A stretch of 64,000 nucleotides of DNA from Sphingomonas oleivorans (GTDB taxonomy: Bacteria > Pseudomonadota > Alphaproteobacteria > Sphingomonadales > Sphingomonadaceae). The notes below the pieces were generated by a model. The model ran no database searches, was not told the origin of the DNA, and was given only the letters and a program-made list of their open reading frames with translations. The stretch covers positions 114,588 through 178,587 of the forward strand of contig NZ_NWBU01000017.1 of NCBI RefSeq assembly GCF_003050615.1, given 5' to 3'. Below, in pieces: positions 10,891-20,089 of this stretch (its first letter is position 1; each line of letters starts with the position of its first letter). A program made the position numbers and the translations under genes.

Positions 10891-13338
10891 ATGAAATGTG
10901 GAATCCTGGCGGCAAGCGGATGCGCGCTCCTGGCGCTCGCGGCCATGACCGGCGCTCCGGCTGCGGCGCAAGCGGGGGTGCAGACGGTCGCCAACGCCGA
11001 CGGGCTTCTGCCGGTGCGCGTCAACGCGGCCGAGGGACGCATCCTGGTGACGCTTCCCGCGCCCGATCGCGAAGGGATTTCAGGCCGCTTTCTCCATGCG
11101 ACCGCGCTGCGGACCGGGCTTGGCTCGGCCGCGATCCGGCTCGATCATGCGATGAACGGGCCAACAAGGATTCTCGCATTCCGCCGGCTCGGCAAGAAGA
11201 TCGCGATCAGCTTCGAAAATCCGCGCTTCCGCGCCACGGGCGACGCAGCCGGGCAGACGGGCGCGCGCGAGAGCTTCCCGTTCAGCACTGTCTGGATGGC
11301 TGACATCGTCTCCACCGAGCCGGACGGCGGGGTGGTGATCGACATCGCGCCCTTCCTCACCCGCGACGTGATGGACATTGCAGGCAGCCTGAACGAGGGC
11401 GGCAAGGGCTTCAAGCTGGTGGATAGCCTCAGCGCAGCCGATCCCGGGTCGGTGAAGATATTTCCCGACAATATCGAGATGGAGGCGGTGCAAACCTTCC
11501 AGTCGGAGACCCCCGGCAAGGAGGTGGAGACTATCGCGTCCGATCCGAGGCAGGTGAGTTTCGTCGTCCACCATTCGCTGGTCCGGCTGCCCGACGCGGG
11601 TTATCAGCCACGCCGGTTCGATATCCGCGCGGGCGGCTTCGGCAGCCAGGTCTTCGACTTCGGCACGCCGCTCGGCCAGGATGTCGTCTATCAGCTCGCG
11701 AACCGCTTCCGCGTCGAGAAGATCGATCCCACGGCGGCGCGCTCGCGCGTCAAGAAACCGATCATCTTCTATATCGATCGCGCCGCCCCCGAGCCGGTCA
11801 GGACCGCGCTCGCCGAGGGGGTGGGCTGGTGGTCCCAGGCGTTCGACGCCGCGGGCCTGATCGATGCTTTCCAGGTGAAGATCCTGCCGGAGGGCGTCGA
11901 TCCGCTCGACGTGCGCTACAATGTCGTGAACTGGGACAATCGGCTCACTCGCGGCTGGTCCTATGGTCAGGTGATCGCCGATCCGCGCACCGGCGAGATC
12001 GTCAAGGGCTCGGTCCTGCTGGGCTCGCTCCGCGTGCGCCAGGACATGATCATCTTCGAGGGGCTGGTGGGCGCCGGGGAGGATAATTCGGGCGGGCCGA
12101 ACGATCCGGTGCGCGCCTCCCTCGCCCGCATCCGCCAGCTCGGCGCGCATGAAGTGGGCCATGCGCTCGGCTTCGTCCACAATTTCGCCGGCAGCACGCA
12201 GGGCCGCAGCTCGGTGATGGATTATCCCGCTCCGCGCATCGGGCTGACCAATGGCCGGATCGACCTTTCCGACGCCTATGCGACGGGCATCGGCGACTGG
12301 GACAAGTTCACCGTCGACTGGCTCTACGGCCAGCCCGCGCCGGGCGTCGATCCGGATGCCGCCGCCCACGCCAAGGCGGCGGCATTGCAGGCCTCCGGCA
12401 TGCGCTTCGTCACCGATATCGACGGCCGGGCGCCCGACACACCGAACCCGTGGGGCAGCATGTGGGACGACGGCCCCGATCCGACCGCCGAGCTGATCCG
12501 CATGATGGCGGTGCGCCGCGTCGCGATCACGAATTTCGGGCCGGGCGTGCTGCGCCAATATGAGCCGCTGGCCAATCTCCGGCGCAAGTTCGTGCCGGTA
12601 TGGCTGCTCCATCGCTATCAGGTGGATGCCGTCGCCAAGCTGATAGGCGGCATGGATTATGCCTATGCCGTTGCCGGCGACGGTCGTCCGCCGGCGGCGG
12701 CGGTGCCGGCGGCGACCCAATATGCCGCGCTCGATGCGCTGCTGGCGACGCTGTCCGCGACCGAGCTTGCCGTGCCCGACCGGCTCGTCGGCCCGCTTTC
12801 GTCCGGCGTCAACGGCCGCAGCGACCCGCAATATGATATTGAGATATTCAAGAATGCCGGGGCGGCCATGTTCGACCCGTTGGTGGCCGCGGATGTCGCC
12901 GCGCAGGTGACGCTCGATACGCTGCTCGCGCCGTCGCGCCTCATCCGCGTCTATGAGCAGCATCGCCGCGATGCCTCGCTGCTCGGCCTCGATGCTCTGC
13001 TCGATCGACTGATGGCGGCAACGGTCGATGCGCGCCACGACGCGGTCGGCCGGCGGATTGCCCACCGCACGATCGTGACGCTGGCGCGCACCGCGCGCGA
13101 CCCGGCCACCTCGGTCGACGTCGCGGCGGTGATCGACGACCGGCTGCGCGGGCTTGCCGACCGGCTGGCCAGGAGCGCGGGCAAGGGCGAGGATGCGGCG
13201 TGGTGCCGCAGCGTCGCGCATCTGCTGCGCGACGACGAACGTCTGGAGCGCGAGCTCGCCAAGCGGCCCCGCGCTCCCGCCATTCCGGCCGGGATGCCGA
13301 TCGGCGGCGCCGAAATGGGGTGGATAGACGAACTATGA
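10891..13338 (+). CDS. Secreted zinc-dependent metalloprotease (DUF4953/DUF5117-like, metzincin-type site)
   Basis: 815-residue exported protein with a signal peptide (MKCGILAASGCALLALAAMTG to AAAQA). The catalytic signature HEVGHALGFVH starts near residue 420, matching the HExxHxxxxxH zinc site, and SSVMDYP about 20 residues later resembles the Met-turn of metzincins. The N-terminal half (FSTVWMADIV, RYNVVNWDNR, GWSYGQVIADPRTGEI) matches the DUF5117-type peptidases of Sphingomonadales and Bacteroidetes. The start at 10891 is chosen for its signal peptide and the AAGGGGG ribosome site; the frame is open further upstream. It is divergent from the Lrp-type regulator. The natural substrate is not known. 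Confidence 0.85.
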   Translation: MKCGILAASGCALLALAAMTGAPAAAQAGVQTVANADGLLPVRVNAAEGRILVTLPAPDREGISGRFLHATALRTGLGSAAIRLDHAMNGPTRILAFRRLGKKIAISFENPRFRATGDAAGQTGARESFPFSTVWMADIVSTEPDGGVVIDIAPFLTRDVMDIAGSLNEGGKGFKLVDSLSAADPGSVKIFPDNIEMEAVQTFQSETPGKEVETIASDPRQVSFVVHHSLVRLPDAGYQPRRFDIRAGGFGSQVFDFGTPLGQDVVYQLANRFRVEKIDPTAARSRVKKPIIFYIDRAAPEPVRTALAEGVGWWSQAFDAAGLIDAFQVKILPEGVDPLDVRYNVVNWDNRLTRGWSYGQVIADPRTGEIVKGSVLLGSLRVRQDMIIFEGLVGAGEDNSGGPNDPVRASLARIRQLGAHEVGHALGFVHNFAGSTQGRSSVMDYPAPRIGLTNGRIDLSDAYATGIGDWDKFTVDWLYGQPAPGVDPDAAAHAKAAALQASGMRFVTDIDGRAPDTPNPWGSMWDDGPDPTAELIRMMAVRRVAITNFGPGVLRQYEPLANLRRKFVPVWLLHRYQVDAVAKLIGGMDYAYAVAGDGRPPAAAVPAATQYAALDALLATLSATELAVPDRLVGPLSSGVNGRSDPQYDIEIFKNAGAAMFDPLVAADVAAQVTLDTLLAPSRLIRVYEQHRRDASLLGLDALLDRLMAATVDARHDAVGRRIAHRTIVTLARTARDPATSVDVAAVIDDRLRGLADRLARSAGKGEDAAWCRSVAHLLRDDERLERELAKRPRAPAIPAGMPIGGAEMGWIDEL

Positions 13339-13344
13339 TGCGAC

Positions 13345-13372
13345 GCGGGCGGTCCTTCCAAGGGCCGCCCGC
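13345..13372. terminator. Bidirectional terminator hairpin between convergent genes
   Basis: GCGGGCGGTCCTT (13345-13357) pairs with AAGGGCCGCCCGC (13360-13372), 13 bp with a single G-T wobble. It sits in the 61-base gap between the stop codons of the metalloprotease and the serine dehydratase, so it can serve both transcripts. Confidence 0.65.
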
Positions 13373-13399
13373 GCTGCACATCCATGATCCGGTAATCGT

Positions 13400-14794
13400 T
13401 CAACAGGCGACGACGTTCACCGCGAGCCCGCCCAGGCTCGTCTCCTTATATTTGGCGCGCATGTCTTCGCCCGTCTGGCGCATCGTCTCGATCACCTGGT
13501 CGAGCGACACGATGTGGCGGCCATCGCCGTCCAGCGCCAGATAGGCGGCGTTGATCGCCTTGATCGCGCCCATCGTATTGCGCTCGATGCAAGGCACCTG
13601 CACCAGGCCGCCGATCGGATCGCAGGTCAGCCCCAGATTATGTTCCATGCCGATCTCGGCGGCATTCTCGATCTGCGCGTTGCTGCCCCCCAGCACCGCC
13701 GTCAACCCCGCCGCGGCCATCGAGCAGGCGACGCCCACCTCCCCCTGACAGCCCATTTCCGCCGCCGAGATCGAGGCGCGCGTCTTGTAGAGCATGCCGA
13801 TCGCCGCTGCCGTCGCGAGGAAGGTGCGGATCGCTTCCCGGTCGCTGCCGCCCTCGAACGTCTCGAAATAGCGCAGGACCGCCGGGATCACGCCCGCAGC
13901 ACCATTGGTCGGCGCGGTGACGACACGCCCGCCTCCGGCATTTTCCTCATTCACCGCCAGCGCCCAGAGGCTCACCCACCGCATCGCCTGCACCGGCGCG
14001 CCGCGCTCGATCCGGGCGAGAAGCGCGGCATGCAGATCCTTCGCCCGCCGGCGCACGTTGAGGCCGCCCGGCAGCACGCCTTCACGCGTCATGCCGCGAT
14101 CGATGCAGGCGCTCATGGCGGCGTGAACCCCGTCGAGAAATGCCTGCGTCTCCGCCGGCGTGCGCCATGCTTCCTCGTTGCGGCACACGAGCGCACCCAG
14201 GCCGATCCCGGCAGCCTCGGCTTTTTCCAGCAGCTCGGCAGCGGAGGCGAAAGGATAAGGGACGACGATATCGGCGGTCTCCGCTTGCTCGCCCTCGCGC
14301 CGGATCGCGCCGCCGCCGATGGAATAATAACGCTGAACGAGCGTGCTGCCATCGGCGAAGCGGGCCGTCAGGTCCATGGCATTGGGATGGCCGGGCTCGA
14401 ACCGATCGGGATGGAAGCGCAGATCGTCCTTCTCGACAAAGGCGACCGGATAGCCGCCATCGCCCGCGCCGCGGCCGAGCGGCAGCGCCCCCTGTGCGCG
14501 AGATCCGGCGAGAAATCCGGGCACCGCATCCGGATCGACCGTTTCCGGCTGCCAGCCGGCCAGCCCGAGCAGAACCGCGCCGTCGGTGCCGTGCCCCAGA
14601 CCCGTCAGCGCCAGCGAGCCGTAAAGATCGCAGCCGACGCGCACCGCACGAACGGGATGGCGCAGGATCTCGCGCGCGAAGGCGGCGGCGGCACGCATCG
14701 GGCCGACCGTGTGCGAACTCGATGGGCCGATGCCGATCGTGTACAATTCGGTCAGGCTTATCCCAGGGTGAAGGAAAGGAACGACTGGCGGCAC
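13400..14794 (-). CDS. sdaA: L-serine dehydratase (L-serine ammonia-lyase), single-chain iron-sulfur type
   Basis: About 464-residue enzyme deaminating L-serine to pyruvate. N-terminal beta domain contains [16 protein letters not shown]; the C-terminal alpha domain has the Fe-S cysteines in [11 protein letters not shown] and LTCDPIGG, and [21 protein letters not shown] prefer the GTG at 14794: GAGAGGAG lies six bases upstream, and the conserved fold begins about 15 residues later. An ATG at 14830 is in frame but lies at the end of the leader RNA. The gene follows a tandem glycine riboswitch, tying serine breakdown to glycine level, presumably because glycine and serine interconvert through GlyA. 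Confidence 0.94.
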   Translation of the reverse strand: MPPVVPFLHPGISLTELYTIGIGPSSSHTVGPMRAAAAFAREILRHPVRAVRVGCDLYGSLALTGLGHGTDGAVLLGLAGWQPETVDPDAVPGFLAGSRAQGALPLGRGAGDGGYPVAFVEKDDLRFHPDRFEPGHPNAMDLTARFADGSTLVQRYYSIGGGAIRREGEQAETADIVVPYPFASAAELLEKAEAAGIGLGALVCRNEEAWRTPAETQAFLDGVHAAMSACIDRGMTREGVLPGGLNVRRRAKDLHAALLARIERGAPVQAMRWVSLWALAVNEENAGGGRVVTAPTNGAAGVIPAVLRYFETFEGGSDREAIRTFLATAAAIGMLYKTRASISAAEMGCQGEVGVACSMAAAGLTAVLGGSNAQIENAAEIGMEHNLGLTCDPIGGLVQVPCIERNTMGAIKAINAAYLALDGDGRHIVSLDQVIETMRQTGEDMRAKYKETSLGGLAVNVVAC

Positions 14795-14832
14795 GGCACA
14801 CTCCTCTCGCGGAAACTCCCGCAGGTGCATGC

Positions 14833-14985
14833 CCCTTCTGTCCTGTCGCCTGAGATCGCTATCCCGTCGGCGGGCGCCCGAAGCGCCTCTCTCCAGAATG
14901 TTGGCGCCGCACGGTCCTTCTGCCTGAGAGTTTCCGGGGCGGTTGCTCCTTCGGCGCCGGCAATGCCGATCTCTCCCATTACGAC
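14833..14985 (-). ncRNA. Tandem glycine riboswitch in the sdaA leader
   Basis: Read on the minus strand, the leader shows gcvT-motif sequence twice. Aptamer I has GGGAGAG (14977-14971), GCCGAAGGAGCAA (14955-14943), AAACTCTCAGGCA and the AGAAGGACCGT tail (about 14933-14911). Aptamer II has TGGAGAGAGGC (about 14893), CGCCGACGGGATA (14872-14860), GATCTCAGGC and GACAGGACAGAAGGGG (ending near 14832). This ordered set of conserved blocks is diagnostic of the glycine aptamer. The sdaA ribosome site GAGAGGAG lies about 25 bases downstream, so the switch could work at translation start. The on or off direction cannot be read by eye, but activation by glycine is the usual mode. Confidence 0.88.
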
Positions 14986-15218
14986 CAGGGAAGCGTGCCG
15001 AAGGAGATGGCTGAAGTCAAACATTCAGGCAGCCGAAGGAACGACCTAGCCTCCATCGGCTCGCACGGCGCAGCCAGGGCTGTCGATCGAAGCTCAATCA
15101 TTCGATTTTTTGGAGCATTATTTTCTATTTTATTCGGATTTCCCGCAATGAGATCGCTGCCTAAATCCCCCCTGACGGCCGTCGGACCGGCGGCTCGATC
15201 CATCCAGGGAGATTGAAA

Positions 15219-15827
15219 ATGAAGAAGATTCTTTCCTCGGCAGCCGCGCTCGCGCTGGTGGCGGGCTTCGGCGGCGCAGCATCGGCGGAGCCATTCAATG
15301 GCCCGTTCGTCGGTGTGCAGGCCGGCTGGAACAAGGACGATCTGGGTACGCCATCGACCCCGCTGGGCGATTTGCAGGTCGGTCGCTCGCAGGATGCGTT
15401 CGTGGGCGGCGTCTTCGCCGGCTACGACTATAAGATCGCACCGCGCATCGTCATCGGCGCGGAAGGCGGCGTGAATTTCGGCGCCGACGACAGCATCGTT
15501 CGCACCTCCGGCACGTCGCGCCTGACCATCGATCCGAAGCGCTCGCTCGATCTGACGGCACGCGCAGGCTATCTCGTGACCGACAACACGCTCATCTATG
15601 GCCGCGCCGGCTATACGAACGTGCGGGCGCGGACCACATTGACGGATGCGACCGGGACGCGCTCGGCCTCCTCGAACCGCGATGGCTGGCTGATCGGCGG
15701 CGGCGCCGAGCGGGCGGTGGCGCAGAATATCTCGACGCGGCTGGAATATCGCTACTCCGACCTGAGCGAGGGCGACGGCAAGTTTGACCGTCACCAAATC
15801 CTCCTGGGTGTCGCCTATCGCTTCTGA
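15219..15827 (+). CDS. Small outer-membrane beta-barrel protein (Opa/Omp25-like porin family)
   Basis: 202-residue protein with a clear signal peptide (MKKILSSAAALALVAGFGG, cleavage after ASA) and alternating-hydrophobicity strands such as GPFVGVQAGWN, AFVGGVFAGYDY, LDLTARAGYLV, TLIYGRAGYTN and STRLEYRYSDL, ending in ILLGVAYRF with the terminal Phe of outer-membrane barrels. Eight strands are likely. GGGAGA precedes the ATG at 15219; a TTG two codons earlier is also possible. Function beyond envelope structure or adhesion cannot be told. It is divergent from the serine dehydratase leader and separated from ahpC by a strong hairpin. Confidence 0.85.
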   Translation: MKKILSSAAALALVAGFGGAASAEPFNGPFVGVQAGWNKDDLGTPSTPLGDLQVGRSQDAFVGGVFAGYDYKIAPRIVIGAEGGVNFGADDSIVRTSGTSRLTIDPKRSLDLTARAGYLVTDNTLIYGRAGYTNVRARTTLTDATGTRSASSNRDGWLIGGGAERAVAQNISTRLEYRYSDLSEGDGKFDRHQILLGVAYRF

Positions 15828-15840
15828 CGCGGGCGCAGAC

Positions 15841-15869
15841 GGGATGGCGCGGCAAGGCTGCGCCATCCC
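15841..15869 (+). terminator. Strong hairpin after the outer-membrane protein gene
   Basis: GGGATGGCGC (15841-15850) pairs perfectly with GCGCCATCCC (15860-15869) around a 9-base loop, starting 14 bases past the stop codon. There is no clear T-run, but position and strength fit a terminator. Confidence 0.6.
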
Positions 15870-15951
15870 GCCCGGCTCGCGATCGGATTGTCGGGACCGT
15901 CATGGACTGGCTTGACGGCTGTCGGCGCATTGCGCTTTGGTTAACAAATTT

Positions 15952-15991
15952 ATCAATCATGCACGATTGATTGCCTGGATCGATCTATAAG
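15952..15991 (+). promoter_or_regulatory. Dyad and -10-like element upstream of ahpC
   Basis: ATCAATC (15952-15958) and GATTGAT (15965-15971) form a perfect inverted repeat with a 6-base spacer, compatible with a LysR-type regulator such as OxyR. TATAAG at 15986-15991 could be the -10 element, about 75 bases before the ahpC start. No OxyR gene is in the window, so the regulator is a guess. Confidence 0.4.
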
Positions 15992-16065
15992 AGCGGGATT
16001 ACCAATTTCCGTATCGCGTCGGCTGACGCTAAATCAGGTCCGTCCGATGCAAAGGAGATTCATGC

Positions 16066-16629
16066 ATGTCGATCATTGGTAGCTCGCTCAAGCCCTTCAA
16101 GGCCGAGGCCTATAAGGAAGGGAAGTTCGTCACGGTCACCGAGGCCGATGTGGCAGGCAAGTGGGCGATCTTCTTCTTCTATCCGGCCGACTTCACCTTC
16201 GTCTGCCCGACCGAGCTCGAGGACCTCGCGGACAATTATGCCGAGTTCCAGAAGCTGGGCGTGGAAATCTACAGCGTCTCGACCGACACGCATTTCTCGC
16301 ACAAGGCGTGGCACGACAGCTCGCCCGCAATCGGCAAGATCAGCTACACCATGCTTGGCGATCCGAGCGGCCAGATCACCAACAATTTCGGTGTGATGCG
16401 CGAGGGCGTGGGCCTGGCTGACCGTGGCACCTTCCTGGTCGACCCCGAGGGCGTCATCCAGTTCACCGAGGTGACCGCCGAAGGCATCGGCCGCAATGCC
16501 ACCGAGCTGCTGCGCAAGGTCAAGGCCGCGCAATATGTCGCCGCCCACCCGGGCGAAGTCTGCCCGGCGAAGTGGGAAGAGGGTGAAAAGACCCTCGCCC
16601 CGTCGCTCGACCTGGTCGGCAAGATCTAA
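16066..16629 (+). CDS. ahpC: Alkyl hydroperoxide reductase subunit C (2-Cys peroxiredoxin)
   Basis: 187-residue cytoplasmic peroxiredoxin reducing hydrogen peroxide and organic hydroperoxides. The peroxidatic cysteine is Cys47 in FTFVCPTEL and the resolving one Cys166 in GEVCPAKW, the same numbering as the E. coli enzyme. The thioredoxin-fold core [12 protein letters not shown] is intact and the length is standard. AAAGGAGA precedes the ATG. The reductase AhpF is encoded 86 bases downstream, so the pair forms a peroxide-detoxifying operon. Confidence 0.98.
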   Translation: MSIIGSSLKPFKAEAYKEGKFVTVTEADVAGKWAIFFFYPADFTFVCPTELEDLADNYAEFQKLGVEIYSVSTDTHFSHKAWHDSSPAIGKISYTMLGDPSGQITNNFGVMREGVGLADRGTFLVDPEGVIQFTEVTAEGIGRNATELLRKVKAAQYVAAHPGEVCPAKWEEGEKTLAPSLDLVGKI

Positions 16630-16715
16630 GCCCTGCGGCTTCTATCGGCATCCGGGGGCGGCAGCCGCCGTCCCCGGAGCTCCCGCAGCGGACAATATAG
16701 TTTGGAGTAGAGAGC

Positions 16716-18299
16716 ATGTTGGACGCCAACCTCAAGCAGCAGCTGCAGGCCTATCTCGGCAACATCACCCAGCCGATCGAGCTGGTCGCGTCGCTCGACG
16801 ACAGCCCGAAATCGGCCGAGCTCAACGCGCTGCTGGAGGATATCGCCTCGCTGTCGGACAAGGTCAGCCTCTTCCGCAAGGATGACGACAAGCGCCGCCC
16901 GAGCTTCATGATCCGCCGCGCGGGCACCGACATCGGCGTGCGCTTCGCGGGCCTGCCAATGGGCCATGAATTCACCTCGCTCGTCCTCGCCCTGCTGCAG
17001 GTCGGCGGTCATCCGTCGAAGGCCGCGCAGGAGCTGATCGAGCAGGTCAAGAATCTCGACGGCGACTATGCCTTCGAAACCTATTTCTCGCTCTCCTGCC
17101 AGAACTGCCCGGATGTCGTGCAGGCGCTGAACCTGATGAGCGTGCTCAATCCGCGCATCAGCCATGTCGCCATCGACGGCGCGCTGTTCCAGGACGAGGT
17201 CGCCGAGCGCAAGGTGATGGCCGTGCCGACCATCTTCCTGAACGGCGAGCCGTTCGGCCAGGGCCGGATGGAGCTGGAGCAGATCGTCGCCAAGATCGAC
17301 AGCGGCGCCTCGGCGCGCGCGGCCGAGAAGATCAACGCCAAGGATCCGTTCGACGTGCTTGTCGTCGGCGGCGGCCCGGCGGGTGCGGCGGCGGCGATCT
17401 ATACCGCACGCAAGGGCGTCCGCACCGGCATCGCGGCCGAGCGCTTCGGCGGCCAGGTGCTCGACACCATGGCGATCGAGAATTTCATCTCGGTGCCGCA
17501 CACCGAAGGGCCGAAGCTCGCCGCCCATCTGGAGCAGCACGTCAAGGATTATGACGTCGACATCATGAATCTGCAGCGGGCGACGGCGCTGGTTCCGGCG
17601 AAGACGCCCGGCGGATTGCATGAGGTGAAGCTGGAGAATGGGGCATCGCTCGAGGCGCGGACCGTGATCCTGTCCACCGGCGCGCGCTGGCGCCAGATGA
17701 ACGTGCCCGGCGAGGACGAATATCGCAACAAGGGCGTGGCCTATTGCCCGCATTGCGACGGCCCGCTGTTCAAGGGCAAGCGCGTCGCGGTGATCGGCGG
17801 CGGCAATAGCGGCGTCGAGGCGGCGATCGACCTCGCCGGTATCGTTGCCCATGTCACGCTGATCGAGTTCGACAGCGATCTGCGCGCCGATGCAGTGCTG
17901 CAGCGCAAGCTCGCCAGCCTGCCCAATGTGAAGGTGATCACGTCGGCGCTCACCACCGAGGTGCGCGGCGATGGCGAGAAGGTCGTCGGCCTGACCTACA
18001 AGGACCGCAACCATGATATGGTCCATGAGGTCGCGCTGGAGGGCATCTTCGTCCAGATCGGCCTGGTGCCCAACACCGAATGGCTGAAGGGCGCGATCGC
18101 GCTCAGCCCGCGCGGCGAGATCGAGATCGACCATCGCGGCGAAACTTCGCAGCCCGGCATCTTCGCAGCCGGTGACGCGACCACGGTGCCTTACAAGCAG
18201 ATCGTGATCGCGATGGGCGAAGGATCGAAGGCGGCGCTGTCGGCGTTCGATTATCTGATCCGGCTCGCTCCGGCGGACAATATGGCTGCGGCCGCCTGA
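16716..18299 (+). CDS. ahpF: Alkyl hydroperoxide reductase subunit F (NADH, FAD)
   Basis: 527-residue flavoprotein that passes electrons from NADH to AhpC. An N-terminal double thioredoxin-like domain carries Cys128-x-x-Cys131 (SCQNCPDV). The C-terminal thioredoxin-reductase-like half has an FAD dinucleotide site ([16 protein letters not shown], near residue 213), the redox pair Cys344-x-x-Cys347 (YCPHCDGP), an NADH site ([17 protein letters not shown]) and the C-terminal FAD motif ([12 protein letters not shown]). Full length and intact. Transcription probably ends at the hairpin at 18348. Confidence 0.98.
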   Translation: MLDANLKQQLQAYLGNITQPIELVASLDDSPKSAELNALLEDIASLSDKVSLFRKDDDKRRPSFMIRRAGTDIGVRFAGLPMGHEFTSLVLALLQVGGHPSKAAQELIEQVKNLDGDYAFETYFSLSCQNCPDVVQALNLMSVLNPRISHVAIDGALFQDEVAERKVMAVPTIFLNGEPFGQGRMELEQIVAKIDSGASARAAEKINAKDPFDVLVVGGGPAGAAAAIYTARKGVRTGIAAERFGGQVLDTMAIENFISVPHTEGPKLAAHLEQHVKDYDVDIMNLQRATALVPAKTPGGLHEVKLENGASLEARTVILSTGARWRQMNVPGEDEYRNKGVAYCPHCDGPLFKGKRVAVIGGGNSGVEAAIDLAGIVAHVTLIEFDSDLRADAVLQRKLASLPNVKVITSALTTEVRGDGEKVVGLTYKDRNHDMVHEVALEGIFVQIGLVPNTEWLKGAIALSPRGEIEIDHRGETSQPGIFAAGDATTVPYKQIVIAMGEGSKAALSAFDYLIRLAPADNMAAAA

Positions 18300-18347
18300 C
18301 GCGAACTACATCTCCTTTCCACTATCCTCGGAAAAGCTCCGAGGCCG

Positions 18348-18386
18348 GCCACCCGGCGGCGCCCCCCCCGCCCCGGGTGGCTTTTT
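18348..18386 (+). terminator. Rho-independent terminator of ahpCF
   Basis: GCCACCCGG (18348-18356) pairs with CCGGGTGGC (18373-18381) around a GC-rich 16-base loop and is followed by TTTTT. It lies 48 bases past the ahpF stop. Confidence 0.85.
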
Positions 18387-18502
18387 GTTCGCACCGCCGG
18401 CTGGAAAGATTTGAGTCCCCTCCTGCGGCCGGCCTTCGTTCAAGACAGCCGATGACCCTAGGGATCATTGCCCCCTCGCCAGCATCGACGATCAAAGGTG
18501 CA

Positions 18503-18787
18503 TCAGTCCGCTTCGACAGAAGCGAAGTGGCGAGCGACGAGAGCGACCTGCGTGCGATTGCGGACGTTCAGCTTGCGCATCAACGCGGTCATATGCGCCT
18601 TGACGGTCGCTTCCGCTATGCCGAGCGCAAAGGCGATCTGCTTGTTGGGCATGCCCGACTGCACGCCTTCCATGACCCTGAGCTGCGTAGGCGTCAGCGC
18701 AAGATCACGGCTCGGAACATGCGTCGCGCCCCAGGACGGCGAATGCCCGATTGAAACCTGCTCGTTGAGGCTTTCCAAGTTCATCAT
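18503..18787 (-). CDS. Small orphan LuxR/FixJ-type HTH regulator
   Basis: 94-residue protein consisting almost only of a LuxR-type DNA-binding domain (about residues 28-90: LTPTQLRVMEGVQSGMPNKQIA, then ATVKAHMTALMRKLNVRNRTQ). There is no receiver or sensor domain; the first 25 residues are a short polar leader. It may be a truncated response regulator or a free-standing HTH protein of the GerE type. A GGAGAGGGAGAA-like site precedes the ATG at 18787. No partner kinase is adjacent. The domain assignment is firm, the regulatory target is unknown. Confidence 0.82.
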   Translation of the reverse strand: MMNLESLNEQVSIGHSPSWGATHVPSRDLALTPTQLRVMEGVQSGMPNKQIAFALGIAEATVKAHMTALMRKLNVRNRTQVALVARHFASVEAD

Positions 18788-19362
18788 TTCTCCCTCTCCG
18801 CCACCATTTAAGAGTGGATTGTCGACCGCCTGTCGAGGCCGCCGCCCACTGCCATCGGGGCGCGCTCAATTGCGATGCATGAGCGCTGTTCTTGGCCTTC
18901 CCAGAACTGCGTCGCTGACGCTGCGCCAGCAGTCATACAGATTACCGCCTCCAAGCAGCGGCACTCAGAACTGGTACGACAACTATTCGATATGCGGAGA
19001 CTCGTTGAGGGGTCAATAGCCAATTTTCCCCTGTTTCACGGCCGGGGAATCTGCCATACCGTTAAGTAATTAGACCGCCGGTCTCGATGCTATCGCAAGC
19101 TGTACGACAGACTTGCGGACTCGGGGAGAGCAGGTGAGAGGAGAGGCTGTGGATGAGAGGCATGTTGTGCCTTGCGACGTAGCGGTCGAGCGCGTTCGCA
19201 CAGGGCAGCTATCGCAAAATGGCTTCCATCCATGAGCGCCGACCCTGGATGGCTCCCGCCTTCGGCTGCGCCGGACATGTCCGTGCTGCCGATCGCCAGG
19301 ATCGGATTTCATCCGGCGCATCGGCAATTCCGGCCTTTTGCCGGAATCGATAAGGACCGCGC
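18788..19362. other. Intergenic region between divergent regulators
   Basis: About 575 bases with no convincing gene. It must hold promoters for the LuxR-type gene (left) and the FadR-type gene (right). A perfect palindrome AGACCG-C-CGGTCT lies at 19072-19084, and the hairpin next to the FadR-type start is listed separately. Open frames seen here have no ribosome sites or recognisable domains. Confidence 0.4.
19327..19347 (+). promoter_or_regulatory. Perfect inverted repeat just upstream of the FadR-type regulator
   Basis: ATTCCGGC (19327-19334) and GCCGGAAT (19340-19347) flank a 5-base CTTTT spacer, ending 15 bases before the start codon. Its place and symmetry suit an autoregulatory operator; as RNA it could fold into an 8-bp hairpin close to the ribosome site. 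Confidence 0.45.
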
Positions 19363-20040
19363 ATGAACGGGCGCCGCCTTGTCGATCGTGTCTATGCCGA
19401 CGTCGTCCGGATCATTGAGCAGAACGACCTCAAGACGGGTGATCGCCTGCCCGCCGAGGCGCGCCTGGCCGACATGCTTGCCGTTTCGCGCACGGTGGTT
19501 CGCGAAGCGCTCGTGCGGCTGGGTTCGGATGGCATCGTCGAGGCTCGCCGAGGTGCCGGCTCCTTCGTGAAACGCCGCCCATCCGGGCGACTGTCCGATC
19601 ACATGCCCATGTCCGAGCTGTCGGCGACGCTCGGCACCTATGAGGTACGCTTCGTGCTGGAGGCCGAGGCCGCCCGGCTGGCGGCCACGCGCCGCTCCGA
19701 AGCGGATATGGACGCCATCTCGGCCGCAATGGATGCCTTGCGCAACGCCCTGCTGTCGAACAGCCCGGCCCATGAAGAGGATATGGCGCTGCACCAGGCG
19801 ATCATGCGGGGCACGGGCAATCAGGCTTTCGTCGCGGCCTTCGAGCGGATGCATGAGGAGGTGGATCGGGTCATGCAGGCCGGCGTCGATATTTCCCGGT
19901 CGCGCTCCGCGCAGGCGATCCAGGCGATGATCGACGAGCATGAGACGGTGGTGGAAGCGATCCGCCACCATGATGCCGATGGCGCGGCGCTCGCCATGCG
20001 CTGGCATCTTTCACAGGGCCGCAAACGACTAATGCCGTGA
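19363..20040 (+). CDS. GntR family regulator, FadR/FCD subgroup
   Basis: 225-residue repressor-type protein. Residues about 5-70 are the winged helix (LVDRVYADVVRIIEQNDL, DRLPAEARLADMLAVSRTVV, ARRGAGSFV) and residues about 85-215 the helical FCD domain with metal- or ligand-binding histidines and aspartates (EEDMALHQAIMRGTGN, and the DEHETVVEAIRHHD segment). It ends 49 bases before a GH13 enzyme on the same strand, which is its probable target together with itself. The effector is probably a sugar or sugar acid, inferred from the neighbour only. Confidence 0.9.
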   Translation: MNGRRLVDRVYADVVRIIEQNDLKTGDRLPAEARLADMLAVSRTVVREALVRLGSDGIVEARRGAGSFVKRRPSGRLSDHMPMSELSATLGTYEVRFVLEAEAARLAATRRSEADMDAISAAMDALRNALLSNSPAHEEDMALHQAIMRGTGNQAFVAAFERMHEEVDRVMQAGVDISRSRSAQAIQAMIDEHETVVEAIRHHDADGAALAMRWHLSQGRKRLMP

Positions 20041-20089
20041 CGCGGTCGCTCATGACCATGCACGGCGCTCATAGGGAGGAAGGGAAGCG

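Noticed and set aside
11080..13221. Very long open frame (about 700 codons) on the minus strand opposite the metalloprotease
   Set aside because: Exactly antisense to a strongly supported gene with signal peptide and zinc site; translation is rich in Arg/His/Ala with no family features. GC-rich codon bias keeps this frame open.
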